Positions 55,173 to 63,784 of a stretch of 64,000 nt of DNA are shown here, piece after piece. The notes below the pieces were generated by a model. That model saw only the letters and a list, made by a program, of their open reading frames with translations. It made no database searches and had not been told where the DNA came from. The position numbers and the translations under genes are program-made. Source of the DNA: Aliiroseovarius subalbicans (GTDB lineage Bacteria > Pseudomonadota > Alphaproteobacteria > Rhodobacterales > Rhodobacteraceae); assembly GCF_022678625.1 (NCBI RefSeq), contig NZ_JALBYQ010000001.1, positions 1,139,895 through 1,203,894 of the forward strand, in the 5' to 3' direction. Within the stretch, counting starts at the first letter, position 1, and each line of letters begins with the position of its first letter.

Positions 55173-56884
55173 TTCACCCCCTCCTTCACCGTCAGATAGA
55201 AGAAATCGCGATTGTCGACGAAGCCAAGGAAGCGCGGGATCACGGACCCGTCGCGCGCCTTCTTCTCGATCAGCGCCATGCCCGGCATAAGATGTTCGAC
55301 ATGCATCTGGCCTTCGTTGCGCACGAACAGCGCAAGATGCGTGTGCTCCAGCGCGTTCATGTCCAAGAGCATGGCATAGTCACACCCATAACCTTGGAAG
55401 GTACGCGCCATTGCCGAGGGCGTCGCGGTCGAGAAATAGCCATAGATCAGCCACCGCGTGCCGCCGGCTTCTTTGATGCAGGCCCCACCGCGCAGGGTGC
55501 GCAATTCGGCCTCGGCTGAGCCCGACCAATTGCCCGCGCCCCATTGCGTGACCAGCGGGCCGGGAATGCCGTCCTCGATCAGCGACACGCCGTTCTGGCG
55601 GGCGTGGCGGATGCGCGGCAGCAGCGCGTTGTCGGCCTCCTCCCAGGTTTTCATGCCGATCGTGCCATCGGCCAGCACGTAAAGCGTGGACAGGTGCGGT
55701 TGCAGCTTCGACAGGATCACACCGTTTTCGATAAAGCCGTAGTGGGTGCCGAAATTCAGGGTGATGTAGTCGCCCCATTTGAACGCACCGTGGTGGCGTT
55801 TGAAACCGCCGGCAAAGACCGCCACCGTGCGGTCGGCCAGATGCGGCGGGACCATGCCCAGCCGCACCAGCGGGTCGGCGTTCTTCACACCGTCCGGGCC
55901 AGGCATGCCCTGCGGGCGCACCGAATAGGGCGGGCGCGGCGACCAGCCCAGGCCGGGATGGTCGGTGCCCACCGCATAGCTCAGGTCGAACCGCCCCAGA
56001 TCGAACCCCACAAGGCTGGCATTCGCCTTGCGCTCGATCGCATCCAAAGCGCTGGTGGTGCCTTCGCCCTTCAGCACGCTTTGCGCCAGATACCGGGGCT
56101 GCATCGCGCTGGTGAAGACGCCCGGCAACCCGGTGATCGGATACCACAACCCGGTGGTCATGTGGCCGCGATCCGTGCCCTCGATCCCCAACCAGTTGTA
56201 GGTCGAGATGACCGGGCGTTTGGTGACCTCATAATCCATCGTGGCCGCACCCGGCCCGAGGTCCAACCGCCCCTGACCGGTGGCGGACAGCGCCTCCGAG
56301 GTCGTCATTTCACTGTCGCGAAAGAACGTGCCCTTCACGAAGCGCACGATCTGTTCACCGCCCCAGACATGGTCGCGCAGAAACTCGGTCGTGGCCTCAA
56401 GGTTCGAGCGCGAGCCGCTGACGGAATTGCGCAGGAACAGGCGGTTTTGGCAAACCGGCGCGAACGGCAAGCCACTGGCGCGGGCAGCATCCAACGCCGA
56501 GGACTCTCCCAGCCAGGGCGCGCACCGAAACGGCGTGTGCCCACCCAAGGCCAGCGCCGGACGGCCCTGCGTGGACAGGGTGAGCCCCTGCCCTGAAGGG
56601 TCCGGGTTCTCAAGGTGATAGGCGTCCAGAACCTTGCCGTCTTCGGTTTCCAGCTGGACCAGAACCCAGGCATTCACCTGCGGGTTCAGCGCGATGAACC
56701 GCAGCACGGTACCGTTTTTCAATGGCGCGGTGACCTCGTGGCGCAGAGGTTGAAGCGCGGCGATGCCTTTGGGCTGAACTGCGTCATAGGCCTCGGCTTG
56801 GGCGGCCAATTCCGTCGCCGTCTGGCCCTGCGCGGCACCGGCCAGGCAGACCAGCGTGGCGGTTTTATACAAAAAGCCGAACAA
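55169..56884 (-). CDS. Large exported protein of unknown function
   Basis: A 571-residue precursor with a signal peptide ending near AQGQ. The protein looks globular: FKWGDYITLNFGTHYGFIENG, a stretch LIEDGIPGPLVTQWGAGNWSGSAEAELRTLRGGACI, and a late YGCDYAMLLDMNALEHTHLALF that faintly recalls phosphodiester glycosidase (NAGPA) C-termini. That resemblance is weak. It is coupled by a 4 bp overlap to the SUMF1-like gene and by 20 bp to the upstream epimerase gene. No family can be named. Confidence 0.7.
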   Translation of the reverse strand: MFGFLYKTATLVCLAGAAQGQTATELAAQAEAYDAVQPKGIAALQPLRHEVTAPLKNGTVLRFIALNPQVNAWVLVQLETEDGKVLDAYHLENPDPSGQGLTLSTQGRPALALGGHTPFRCAPWLGESSALDAARASGLPFAPVCQNRLFLRNSVSGSRSNLEATTEFLRDHVWGGEQIVRFVKGTFFRDSEMTTSEALSATGQGRLDLGPGAATMDYEVTKRPVISTYNWLGIEGTDRGHMTTGLWYPITGLPGVFTSAMQPRYLAQSVLKGEGTTSALDAIERKANASLVGFDLGRFDLSYAVGTDHPGLGWSPRPPYSVRPQGMPGPDGVKNADPLVRLGMVPPHLADRTVAVFAGGFKRHHGAFKWGDYITLNFGTHYGFIENGVILSKLQPHLSTLYVLADGTIGMKTWEEADNALLPRIRHARQNGVSLIEDGIPGPLVTQWGAGNWSGSAEAELRTLRGGACIKEAGGTRWLIYGYFSTATPSAMARTFQGYGCDYAMLLDMNALEHTHLALFVRNEGQMHVEHLMPGMALIEKKARDGSVIPRFLGFVDNRDFFYLTVKEGVK

Positions 56885-57899
56885 GTCTCAAAGCCCCCCT
56901 TTTCCAAGGCACCCGGTGGCTGACCCCGGACTGCGCCGAGATCGCGTTGCGGTTCATCACGTACCAATCATAGTTTCGCAAAAGCGCCTCTTCGTTGGAA
57001 TAGACCGGGGCAAAGCCCAGCCGGTCACGGATCTTGTCGATCGACACGAAACTGTCCTTGCCCGCGGTTTCATAGATCCACTTATATAGCGGCGAGAGGC
57101 CCAGCGCCTCAAGCGCGCGCAGGGTCCAGATTGCGGGGGCGGCGGGGATGCCGACGACGCGCTTGCCGTACCCGGCCTGATCCAGCACCGCCTGGAAGCT
57201 CTGGCGCAGGGTGCCGAAGCGGTCGGCGCCCACGTTGAACGTATCGTTCACCAACTGTGCATCCCCGCTGGCGCACAGGTCGATGGCTTGACACAGGTCC
57301 GCGACATCCAAGAGCTGATACAGGTTGTTGCCATTGCCCAGCACCGGGAAGCCGTGGCCATCATGGGCGAAATCATAGAGCAGCTCGAAGGCGCCCAGCC
57401 GCTCGGGTCCAACAAAGCTTTTCGGTCGCAGAACCGGAAGGCACAGCCCCTGCGCGCGTGCCGCGTTGCAGGCGCGCTCGGCCTCGATTTTCGCGGTGCC
57501 ATAGGGGCCGACGCCCACCATCGGGTCATGTTCAAACAACGGATGGTGATCCGGCACGCCGTAGACAGCCGTCGAAGAAATGTGGATGAAGCGTGAGACA
57601 CCGCATTGCTGGGCGGTTTTCAGCAACAGCTTTGTGCCACCCACGTCGGTCGAGAATATCTCCTCGTCTGAACATAGCGGCAGCGCGGCGGCGCAATGCA
57701 CCACGATGTCTACGTCCTTGAAGGCCCGCGCGTGCAGGCTTTCGTCACGAATATCGCCCAGGATCGCGTCGATTCTGTCAGCCTCGGGATAATCGAACGG
57801 GGCGATGTCGTAGCTGCGCACCGAATGGCCGTGATCCAACAGGTGCCGGATCAGGTTGATCCCCAGAAAACCCGAACCGCCTGTCACCAGATACCGCAT
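56865..57899 (-). CDS. NAD-dependent epimerase/dehydratase (extended SDR)
   Basis: A 344-residue extended SDR. The Rossmann motif TGGSGFLG is at residues 6-13, catalytic YxxxK is YGTAK, and there is LRPKSFVGPERLGAF with FNVGADRFGTL in the substrate domain. It is likely to act on an NDP-sugar or steroid-like ring. It is first in an operon with two exported proteins and divergent from the HAD-UbiA gene. A sugar substrate for the adjacent glycolipid genes is plausible. Confidence 0.85.
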   Translation of the reverse strand: MRYLVTGGSGFLGINLIRHLLDHGHSVRSYDIAPFDYPEADRIDAILGDIRDESLHARAFKDVDIVVHCAAALPLCSDEEIFSTDVGGTKLLLKTAQQCGVSRFIHISSTAVYGVPDHHPLFEHDPMVGVGPYGTAKIEAERACNAARAQGLCLPVLRPKSFVGPERLGAFELLYDFAHDGHGFPVLGNGNNLYQLLDVADLCQAIDLCASGDAQLVNDTFNVGADRFGTLRQSFQAVLDQAGYGKRVVGIPAAPAIWTLRALEALGLSPLYKWIYETAGKDSFVSIDKIRDRLGFAPVYSNEEALLRNYDWYVMNRNAISAQSGVSHRVPWKRGALRLVRLFV

Positions 57900-58052
57900 G
57901 GCCCCTCCTTGTCCTGCCGGAACGCCGGAATATGCATACCAAGGTTATGACACGGCGCGACAAAACTGGATGATACAAATCAAGGCCAAGTGTCGCATGG
58001 CTTGGGAAAATACCTGCGACGGGCGGTGCAACATCGCCAGGCAGGAGGCCGA

Positions 58053-59390
58053 ATGATACAGGGAACACCCGCGACCTTGGTTGTCGACATCGATCGTGGG
58101 CTGCTGCGGACGGACCTGTCGCGCGAGGTGCTTTGGGCCGCCTTGGGCCGCGACATGCGTGCAACCCTTACCGCAATGCGCGGCGCTTTGGGGATGCGCC
58201 AAGCCGCGCTGGCCGCCATCGCGCAGCCACGTGTCGACCTATTGCCGATCTGTCCCGAGGTTTTGACCCAAGTCCAAGCTTGGCCGGGGGACGTGTTGCT
58301 GTTTTCCTCAGCCGATCACGCTGTGGTTCATGCCATGGCGCGGCATTTGGCGCTTCCGGGTGTGCATCTGGGGGTCCTGCCGATCACTCGCGCAGACCGC
58401 CACGCGGTCGAAGCCGCGGCGCTGGACCTTTGCGCCGACGCGCCCTTCCAATTGATCACCGGGCCAGAGACCGGCGCAGAGTTGCGCCAAAGCGCACAGA
58501 CGCGGCTGGACACCGCCTGCACCTGGTCACGCGTCAGCCTGCTACGCGAATTGCGACCGCACCAATGGGTGAAGAACCTGCTTTTGCTGTTGCCACTGAT
58601 TGCGGCGCAGATGCTGTTCACCCCCGCCGTTCTTCCGGTTCTGGGCGCGATGGTTGCTTTCGCCCTGGGCGCCTCGGCGATCTATATCGTCAATGACCTT
58701 TTAGACCTGGACGCCGACCGGCAGCACCCATCCAAACGGCACCGCCCGCTGGCTTCGGGCGACCTGCCTATCGGAGTGGCGACATGGGCCAGCGCCGGGC
58801 TGGGACTGGCCGCGCTTGGAACCGCCTGGGCGGTGGCCCCGGTGATCGCCGCGCTGGTGGTGCTCTATATGGTCACATCTCTGGTCTATTCGCTTGTGTT
58901 GAAAAGCCTGCGCTGGGTCGATCTGGCCGCGCTGGTCGCGCTCTACTGTCTGCGCGTGGCGACTGGCGCGGTTGCCGGTGGCGTTGCCGTTTCGCCCTGG
59001 CTTGCGGGCTTTGCCGCCGCCGTTTTTCTGGCGCTGGCGGTGACCAAACGGTTGACCGGGCTGGCGCGGGCGAACCACGGCGGGCGGCTTCTGGGCCGGG
59101 GCTATGACACGCATCACACCCGCGCGCTTTACCTGATCGGCCTGTCGGCCGTGGTGCTGGCGGTGGCCTGTTTCGGCATCTACAGCCACGCCGATGAGAT
59201 CGCCGCACTGTATACAAGACCCTGGGCGTTGCGGCTGGCGGCCCTGCCGGCGGGGTTCTGGCTGGTGCGCATGGTGCGGCTGGCCGTGTCGGGGCGTGAA
59301 GATTTTGACCCTCTGGTTTTCGTCGCCCGTGACCTGGTGGGGCTGGGGATCGCGGGTCTGGGGATCGCCACCTACCTGCTGGCGCTCTAG
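58053..59390 (+). CDS. HAD-UbiA fusion, decaprenylphosphoryl-5-phosphoribose synthase-like
   Basis: A 445-residue protein. Residues 5-160 look like a reduced HAD phosphatase domain (VVDID, Asp12/Asp14; FSSAD as motif II). Residues 165-445 are a UbiA membrane domain with Asp-rich NDLLDLDADRQHPSKRHRPLASG (214 onward), closest in pattern to mycobacterial DPPR synthase (Rv3806c). That enzyme moves phosphoribose from PRPP to decaprenyl phosphate. The 4 bp convergent overlap with a GtrA gene supports polyprenyl-phosphate sugar work. ATG 58053 follows GGCAGGAGGCCG. Confidence 0.85.
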   Translation: MIQGTPATLVVDIDRGLLRTDLSREVLWAALGRDMRATLTAMRGALGMRQAALAAIAQPRVDLLPICPEVLTQVQAWPGDVLLFSSADHAVVHAMARHLALPGVHLGVLPITRADRHAVEAAALDLCADAPFQLITGPETGAELRQSAQTRLDTACTWSRVSLLRELRPHQWVKNLLLLLPLIAAQMLFTPAVLPVLGAMVAFALGASAIYIVNDLLDLDADRQHPSKRHRPLASGDLPIGVATWASAGLGLAALGTAWAVAPVIAALVVLYMVTSLVYSLVLKSLRWVDLAALVALYCLRVATGAVAGGVAVSPWLAGFAAAVFLALAVTKRLTGLARANHGGRLLGRGYDTHHTRALYLIGLSAVVLAVACFGIYSHADEIAALYTRPWALRLAALPAGFWLVRMVRLAVSGREDFDPLVFVARDLVGLGIAGLGIATYLLAL

Positions 59391-59797
59391 ATCTTGAACA
59401 CGAACCGCTTGTCGAGGTTGTATTTCACCACATAGCCCACGGCGAGCCCCAGCACCGCGCCGACTTCGCGCGCGAAATCGGTCTGCCAGAGCCACCAACC
59501 CAGCGTTTCTGCGCCCCAGAAGATCATCGTGGTGACAACACCCATCAGAGTATAAAGCCCGAATTTGCGGCCATGCGTGGCCGCACCGGTGCTTTGGTCG
59601 AAGAAGATCCAGCGCTTGTCGAGCAGGTATTTGATCACCAGCCCCACACCGGTACCGACGAAGATCGCGGCGGCCAGCGCCCAGGCATGGTCCAAAAGCG
59701 CCAGCACCACGCGCTGCGCGGCCAGGTTGGCCAGGGTGGCCACCACTGCAAAGGCACCATAGCGCAGGATCAGGGTGGATTTCGTCAGCCGTTGCAT
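59387..59797 (-). CDS. GtrA family membrane protein
   Basis: A 136-residue protein with four predicted helices of the GtrA/DPMS-associated type (LRYGAFAVVATLANLAAQRVV, GVGLVIKYLLDKRWIFFD, GYVVKYNLDKRFVF). GtrA proteins are linked to flipping polyprenyl-phosphate sugars; Rv3789 plays this part next to DPPR synthase in mycobacteria. The shorter start MQRLTK (59797) is chosen over one 12 residues earlier. Confidence 0.88.
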   Translation of the reverse strand: MQRLTKSTLILRYGAFAVVATLANLAAQRVVLALLDHAWALAAAIFVGTGVGLVIKYLLDKRWIFFDQSTGAATHGRKFGLYTLMGVVTTMIFWGAETLGWWLWQTDFAREVGAVLGLAVGYVVKYNLDKRFVFKI

Positions 59798-59880
59798 GGC
59801 CGCGACTTGACCACGCGGCGCGGGCTTGCGCAAGGGTCGCGGCCCGTGGCATCACCGGGGCGCAACCACAGGATCCGACC

Positions 59881-60387
59881 ATGAAGATCGCACATGTCAC
59901 CGCCCCGGGTCGCGGGGAAACCAACCGATTGCTGGCGCAGGTCGCCACGGCGCTTGGCCGTGATGGCGTCGCGTTGTGCGGCACGGTTCAGACCGACACG
60001 GAAACCCCGCGTTCGCACCTGTGCGACATGGACGTGATCGTGCTGCCCGATGGCCCGGTGGTGCGTATCAGCCAAAGCCTTGGCCCCGCGGCCTCGGGCT
60101 GTCGGCTGGACCCCTCGTCGCTGGAAGACAGCGTCGCGCTGACACTGGCAAATGTGCAAAAGGGCGCGGACCTGATGATCATCAACAAGTTCGGCAAACA
60201 AGAAGCCGACGGGCGCGGTTTTCGTGATGCGATAGCCGAGGCAATGGCGCGCGACATCCCGGTGCTGCTGGGTGTGAACGACGCCAACCGTCCGGCTTTG
60301 GAGGCGTTCTGCGGTGACACGCTGACTGCGCTGGAGCCGTCCCTGCCCGCCGTTCTGGACTGGGCAAAGACCGCCACCGAAACGTGA
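59881..60387 (+). CDS. DUF2478 domain protein (NTPase-like)
   Basis: A 168-residue protein with the DUF2478 pattern GADLMIINKFGKQEADGRGFRD and an N-terminal MKIAHVTAPGRGETNRLLAQVA that resembles a reduced P-loop (G-R-G-E-T-N). DUF2478 genes usually accompany molybdenum uptake or nitrogenase loci. None is adjacent here. It lies 86 bp before the NsrR-type gene. The role is unproven. Confidence 0.8.
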   Translation: MKIAHVTAPGRGETNRLLAQVATALGRDGVALCGTVQTDTETPRSHLCDMDVIVLPDGPVVRISQSLGPAASGCRLDPSSLEDSVALTLANVQKGADLMIINKFGKQEADGRGFRDAIAEAMARDIPVLLGVNDANRPALEAFCGDTLTALEPSLPAVLDWAKTATET

Positions 60388-60409
60388 CGCCCCAAGCCTG
60401 AACTCCGGG

Positions 60410-60423
60410 GTGATCTGGATCAA
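60410..60423. promoter_or_regulatory. FNR/Dnr-type box upstream of nsrR
   Basis: GTGAT-CTGG-ATCAA matches the FNR/FnrL/Dnr consensus TTGAT-N4-ATCAA at 9 of 10 defined positions. It lies 51 bp before the nsrR start, a normal activating distance. Anaerobic or NO-dependent induction is implied. Confidence 0.7.
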
Positions 60424-60473
60424 AGAGAGGTTCCACACAAAGCTTTATCCTGGTTGCAGGAAAAGGAGGCGAC

Positions 60474-60944
60474 GTGCGACTGACCGTCAAAACCAATCTG
60501 GCCATGCGCGTGCTGATGTTCTGCGCAGTCAACGAGGCGCGCACCGTCCGTAAAAGCGAGGTCGCCGAGGCCTGCAATGCCTCGGCCAACCATCTGGGTG
60601 TGATCATAAACCAGTTGGGGCATGGAGGGTTTCTGGAAACCACGCGCGGGCGCGGCGGTGGCATTCAACTGAAGCTTCCTGCCGCCGATATCAACGTCGG
60701 CGCGGTGTTTCGTCTGTTTGAAAGCGGCCTGCCCTTCGCGGAATGCTTCAGCGCGGCGGAAAACACATGCCCGATTGCCGTCACTTGCCGACTGAAAAAC
60801 GCCTTGGTGCGCGCGCTAGATGCGTTCTATCGCGAATTGGATGAGCTGACCGTGGCCGACTTGGTGGTGGGCAACAACGGGCTTTACACCCTGTTCGACA
60901 TGAATGCGATGAGCCTTCCAACCTGCACTCGCGCCGCTGGCTGA
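60474..60944 (+). CDS. nsrR: Rrf2 family transcriptional regulator, NsrR-type
   Basis: A 156-residue nitric-oxide-sensing regulator. N-terminal winged helix begins RLTVKTNLAMRVLMFCAV. The Fe-S ligand cysteines are Cys91, Cys99 and Cys105 (AECF...TCPIAVTC), the NsrR arrangement (E. coli uses 91, 96, 102). GTG start with AAAGGAGG at good spacing. An FNR-like box precedes it. Target genes in NsrR regulons usually detoxify NO. The downstream exporter genes are candidates but unproven. Confidence 0.87.
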   Translation: MRLTVKTNLAMRVLMFCAVNEARTVRKSEVAEACNASANHLGVIINQLGHGGFLETTRGRGGGIQLKLPAADINVGAVFRLFESGLPFAECFSAAENTCPIAVTCRLKNALVRALDAFYRELDELTVADLVVGNNGLYTLFDMNAMSLPTCTRAAG

Positions 60945-61076
60945 ACCACCTGTGCCAGCTTGGTGCCCTCTTGTCATTGCCTTGGCGGATGTGTTCAGTG
61001 TGGACAACTGCCCCGGAGACCCCTGAATGCCCGCACGCCCCGCCCTGCCCCGCCCTGCCTTTGGCCGGAGCCACGC

Positions 61077-63275
61077 GTGACCCGGAGCAATTGGCAAGCG
61101 CGCCTTCTGACGCTGCTCAAAACTCGTCTTGCCATGTTGTGGCTGGGATTTGCGGCCGCAACGGCGGTTGCACTGCTGGGGCTGCTGAAGCTGACCTTCG
61201 ATGACGGACTGATCCGTGTGTTCGAAAGCAACCTGCCGTGGTACGCGCAATACTCCGAATTCCGAGATGATTTTGAAAGCGACGCGGGCGACGTGGTCGT
61301 TTTGTTCGAAGGCGCCGATTTCGCGCAGGAGGCACCGCTGCGCGTGGTGTCCGATTTTCTACTGGACGCACAATTCATCGAAGGTGTGGGTGCGGGTATT
61401 TCACCGCTATCGCTGCGAGCAAGCATGGATTCCACGACGCTTCTGATCCAGATCCCACCACCACCCGATCTGGCGCAAAGGCTGGACGTCGAGCGGGCGC
61501 AGTCAATGAACCTGGCGCGACTGATGTCGGCCGACCGACGGATGATGCTGGCGATCCTGCCCATTCCCGAAGTGGCCGAGGACATGATCACGCGGGCGCG
61601 TACGCTCGAGGCGCTGGAGAACCTGACCCGAGCCCACGCAAAAGACGGCGTGACGATCACCCTGTCGGGATACCCGGTCCTGCGCGAACGCATGGTGGCG
61701 GGGCTGCTTCGTGATATCGTGTTTCTGAACCTTGTCGGCACCATTGTCGGCTTTGTCGTCGCAACCCTGACCCTGCGCAGTTTTACCCTGGGCGCGTTGA
61801 CCGTGGCAGCACCGGCCACGTCGCTTTTTTGGGTGCTGGGCATGCTGGGGCATCTGGGGATCAGCATCAACGTGATCACCATCACCCTGCCGGTTTTGGT
61901 GTTGGTTCTGGCCACGTCGGACGCGCTGCACATCTCGATCGACATCGCCAAGCAGGGGCGCGATGACCCGGCCCGCAGCACCCTGCGTGCGGTGCGACGG
62001 ATCGCGCCGGGCTGCATCCTGGCCGCGATCACCACCGCCTGCGCCTTCGGGGCGCTGACGCTGTCGCGCTCGGCGATGATCTCGGACCTTGGTCTGGCAG
62101 GGGCTCTGTCCACGACCCTGTCGGTGCTGGCCGTGCTGGTCACCCAGACGCTGGTGTTCACCAGTGCCGGGCGCCGGTTCAGCTTTGACCGGCTGTTCGC
62201 AGGCAAACGCGGCACGCCTGCACATCTTCTCAGCCTGCGTGCCCTGCCCCGCCTGTCGGCCCGGGCGCCGCGCGTCACGATCGCGCTGGCGCTGACGACG
62301 CTTGTCGCCACCACCGGCCTGTTTCTGACTGCAGAGCCGCGCTATTCGCTTTACAACAATCTGGACGCGGACGATCCCGTCCTGTCCAGCCTGCGCCGGG
62401 CCGAGGCAAAACTGGCCCCGGTCAGCGCCCTACAAGTGCCGTTCGAGGTGGTGGACGAGACAACGATTGCCATTGTGCACGATGCGGTTTCGCGCCATGT
62501 CGACCCGTCGCGGGTGCTGTCTCTGCATTCGCTGGACGCGGGCGCAGATAGTCTGGACAGCCTGCCCCCTGCGCTGACCCGGCGGATGATCAGCGCGGAT
62601 GGCGACCGCGCCGTGGTGTCGGTTTTGTTCGACTATGTCGATGCGGCCGCGACGCGGCGGGACACCGACGCGCTGAACGCCGCCCTGGCGGATGATCCGG
62701 CACTTGCGGACCTGACCGTCGCACCCACCACCGGACTGTCGGTCATGTCCTCTTATGTCAGCGAAGCGGTGCTGCGCGAGCTGAACCTCAGCTTCGCGGT
62801 TGCGATCCTGGCCTCCGGGCTTCTCATCGGCCTGTGGCTGCGGGTGCCGCGCCTTGCCTTTCTGGCGTTGGTGCCCAACGTGTTGCCTGTCACGATCATC
62901 GGCGCGGGGCTGGTGTTAACCGGCAAGGGGTTGGAGTTTTCCTCGGGTCTGGCACTGACCGTAACCTTCGGACTGGCGGTCGATGACACGGTGCATGTGC
63001 TCAACCGCCTGCGCCTGAACGGTGCCTTGCACGACCCCACCCCATCCGCAGTCGCCCGGGCGCTGCATGAGGTCGCACCGGCGCTGGTTGTGACCTCGAT
63101 CGTGTTGACATTCGGTATGCTGGGCACTTTCCTTGCCGAAACGCCCACGGTGATCGATTTCGGCGCCTTGTCGATCTCGGTTTTCGTGCTGGCGCTGGTG
63201 GCGGACCTCATGGTCCTGCCCGCGCTGCTCTCGGTGCTTGGAGGCAGATCAAAACCGCGAAGGGGGCTCCCGTGA
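61077..63275 (+). CDS. RND/MMPL superfamily exporter
   Basis: A 732-residue inner-membrane transporter with twelve predicted helices. Each half has a membrane helix, a large periplasmic loop and five clustered helices (TIVGFVVATLTLRSF, SLFWVLGMLGHLGISINVITITLPVLVLVL, VTFGLAVDDTVHVLNRL). The second-half VDDTVH segment is typical of MMPL/HpnN-like transporters of lipids. GTG 61077 follows GGCCGGAG. The stop overlaps the next gene by 4 bp. It lies 132 bp after nsrR on the same strand. Cargo unknown, likely a hydrophobic compound. Confidence 0.88.
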   Translation: MTRSNWQARLLTLLKTRLAMLWLGFAAATAVALLGLLKLTFDDGLIRVFESNLPWYAQYSEFRDDFESDAGDVVVLFEGADFAQEAPLRVVSDFLLDAQFIEGVGAGISPLSLRASMDSTTLLIQIPPPPDLAQRLDVERAQSMNLARLMSADRRMMLAILPIPEVAEDMITRARTLEALENLTRAHAKDGVTITLSGYPVLRERMVAGLLRDIVFLNLVGTIVGFVVATLTLRSFTLGALTVAAPATSLFWVLGMLGHLGISINVITITLPVLVLVLATSDALHISIDIAKQGRDDPARSTLRAVRRIAPGCILAAITTACAFGALTLSRSAMISDLGLAGALSTTLSVLAVLVTQTLVFTSAGRRFSFDRLFAGKRGTPAHLLSLRALPRLSARAPRVTIALALTTLVATTGLFLTAEPRYSLYNNLDADDPVLSSLRRAEAKLAPVSALQVPFEVVDETTIAIVHDAVSRHVDPSRVLSLHSLDAGADSLDSLPPALTRRMISADGDRAVVSVLFDYVDAAATRRDTDALNAALADDPALADLTVAPTTGLSVMSSYVSEAVLRELNLSFAVAILASGLLIGLWLRVPRLAFLALVPNVLPVTIIGAGLVLTGKGLEFSSGLALTVTFGLAVDDTVHVLNRLRLNGALHDPTPSAVARALHEVAPALVVTSIVLTFGMLGTFLAETPTVIDFGALSISVFVLALVADLMVLPALLSVLGGRSKPRRGLP

Positions 63276-63784
63276 CCATACGCATACGTATTCTGGCGCT
63301 GACACTGGCCCTGCTCGCCCCTGCTGCAAGAGCGGAAGACGCGACGCTGTTCACTGCCACAGGAGCCTGGCAAGGCGAAGGCCGCATCGCCCCAAGCGCC
63401 ACCGCCCCGCTGGAGCGCGGCCGCTGCCGGGTCGATGTCAGCCAAAGCGCGGACGCGACACAGGCGGATGTCATCGGCAAATGCGTCGTCGCGGGTGGCG
63501 CGTCGAATGTCTCGATGCGGTTCGTAAAGGGTGCTGGCACCTCGGTGCGTGCGGGCGTCTGGTCAGCGGCCACCGACAAAACCGTGCAATTCGCAGGGCG
63601 CAGCGATGCGACCGGACTGGCGATGACCTCGCTCGAGCCGATCGAGGTCGACGGCGTGACCTATGAGGCGCGGGTGGATGTGGACTTTACCGGCAACGAC
63701 GCCTTCACCCTGAAACAAATTCTGCGCGAACCCGGCGATGACGGCTGGCGGCTGATTGTTGACATGTCCTTCTCGCAGAACTGA
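63272..63784 (+). CDS. Small exported partner of the RND exporter
   Basis: A 170-residue precursor with a signal peptide (IRILALTLALLAPAARA) and a beta-rich mature part (ATGAWQGEGRIAPSAT, CRVDVSQS, MRFVKGAG), ending VDMSFSQN. GTG start overlaps the RND stop by 4 bp, so the two are coupled. It could be a periplasmic accessory factor of the exporter. No known family recognised. Confidence 0.72.
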   Translation: MTIRIRILALTLALLAPAARAEDATLFTATGAWQGEGRIAPSATAPLERGRCRVDVSQSADATQADVIGKCVVAGGASNVSMRFVKGAGTSVRAGVWSAATDKTVQFAGRSDATGLAMTSLEPIEVDGVTYEARVDVDFTGNDAFTLKQILREPGDDGWRLIVDMSFSQN

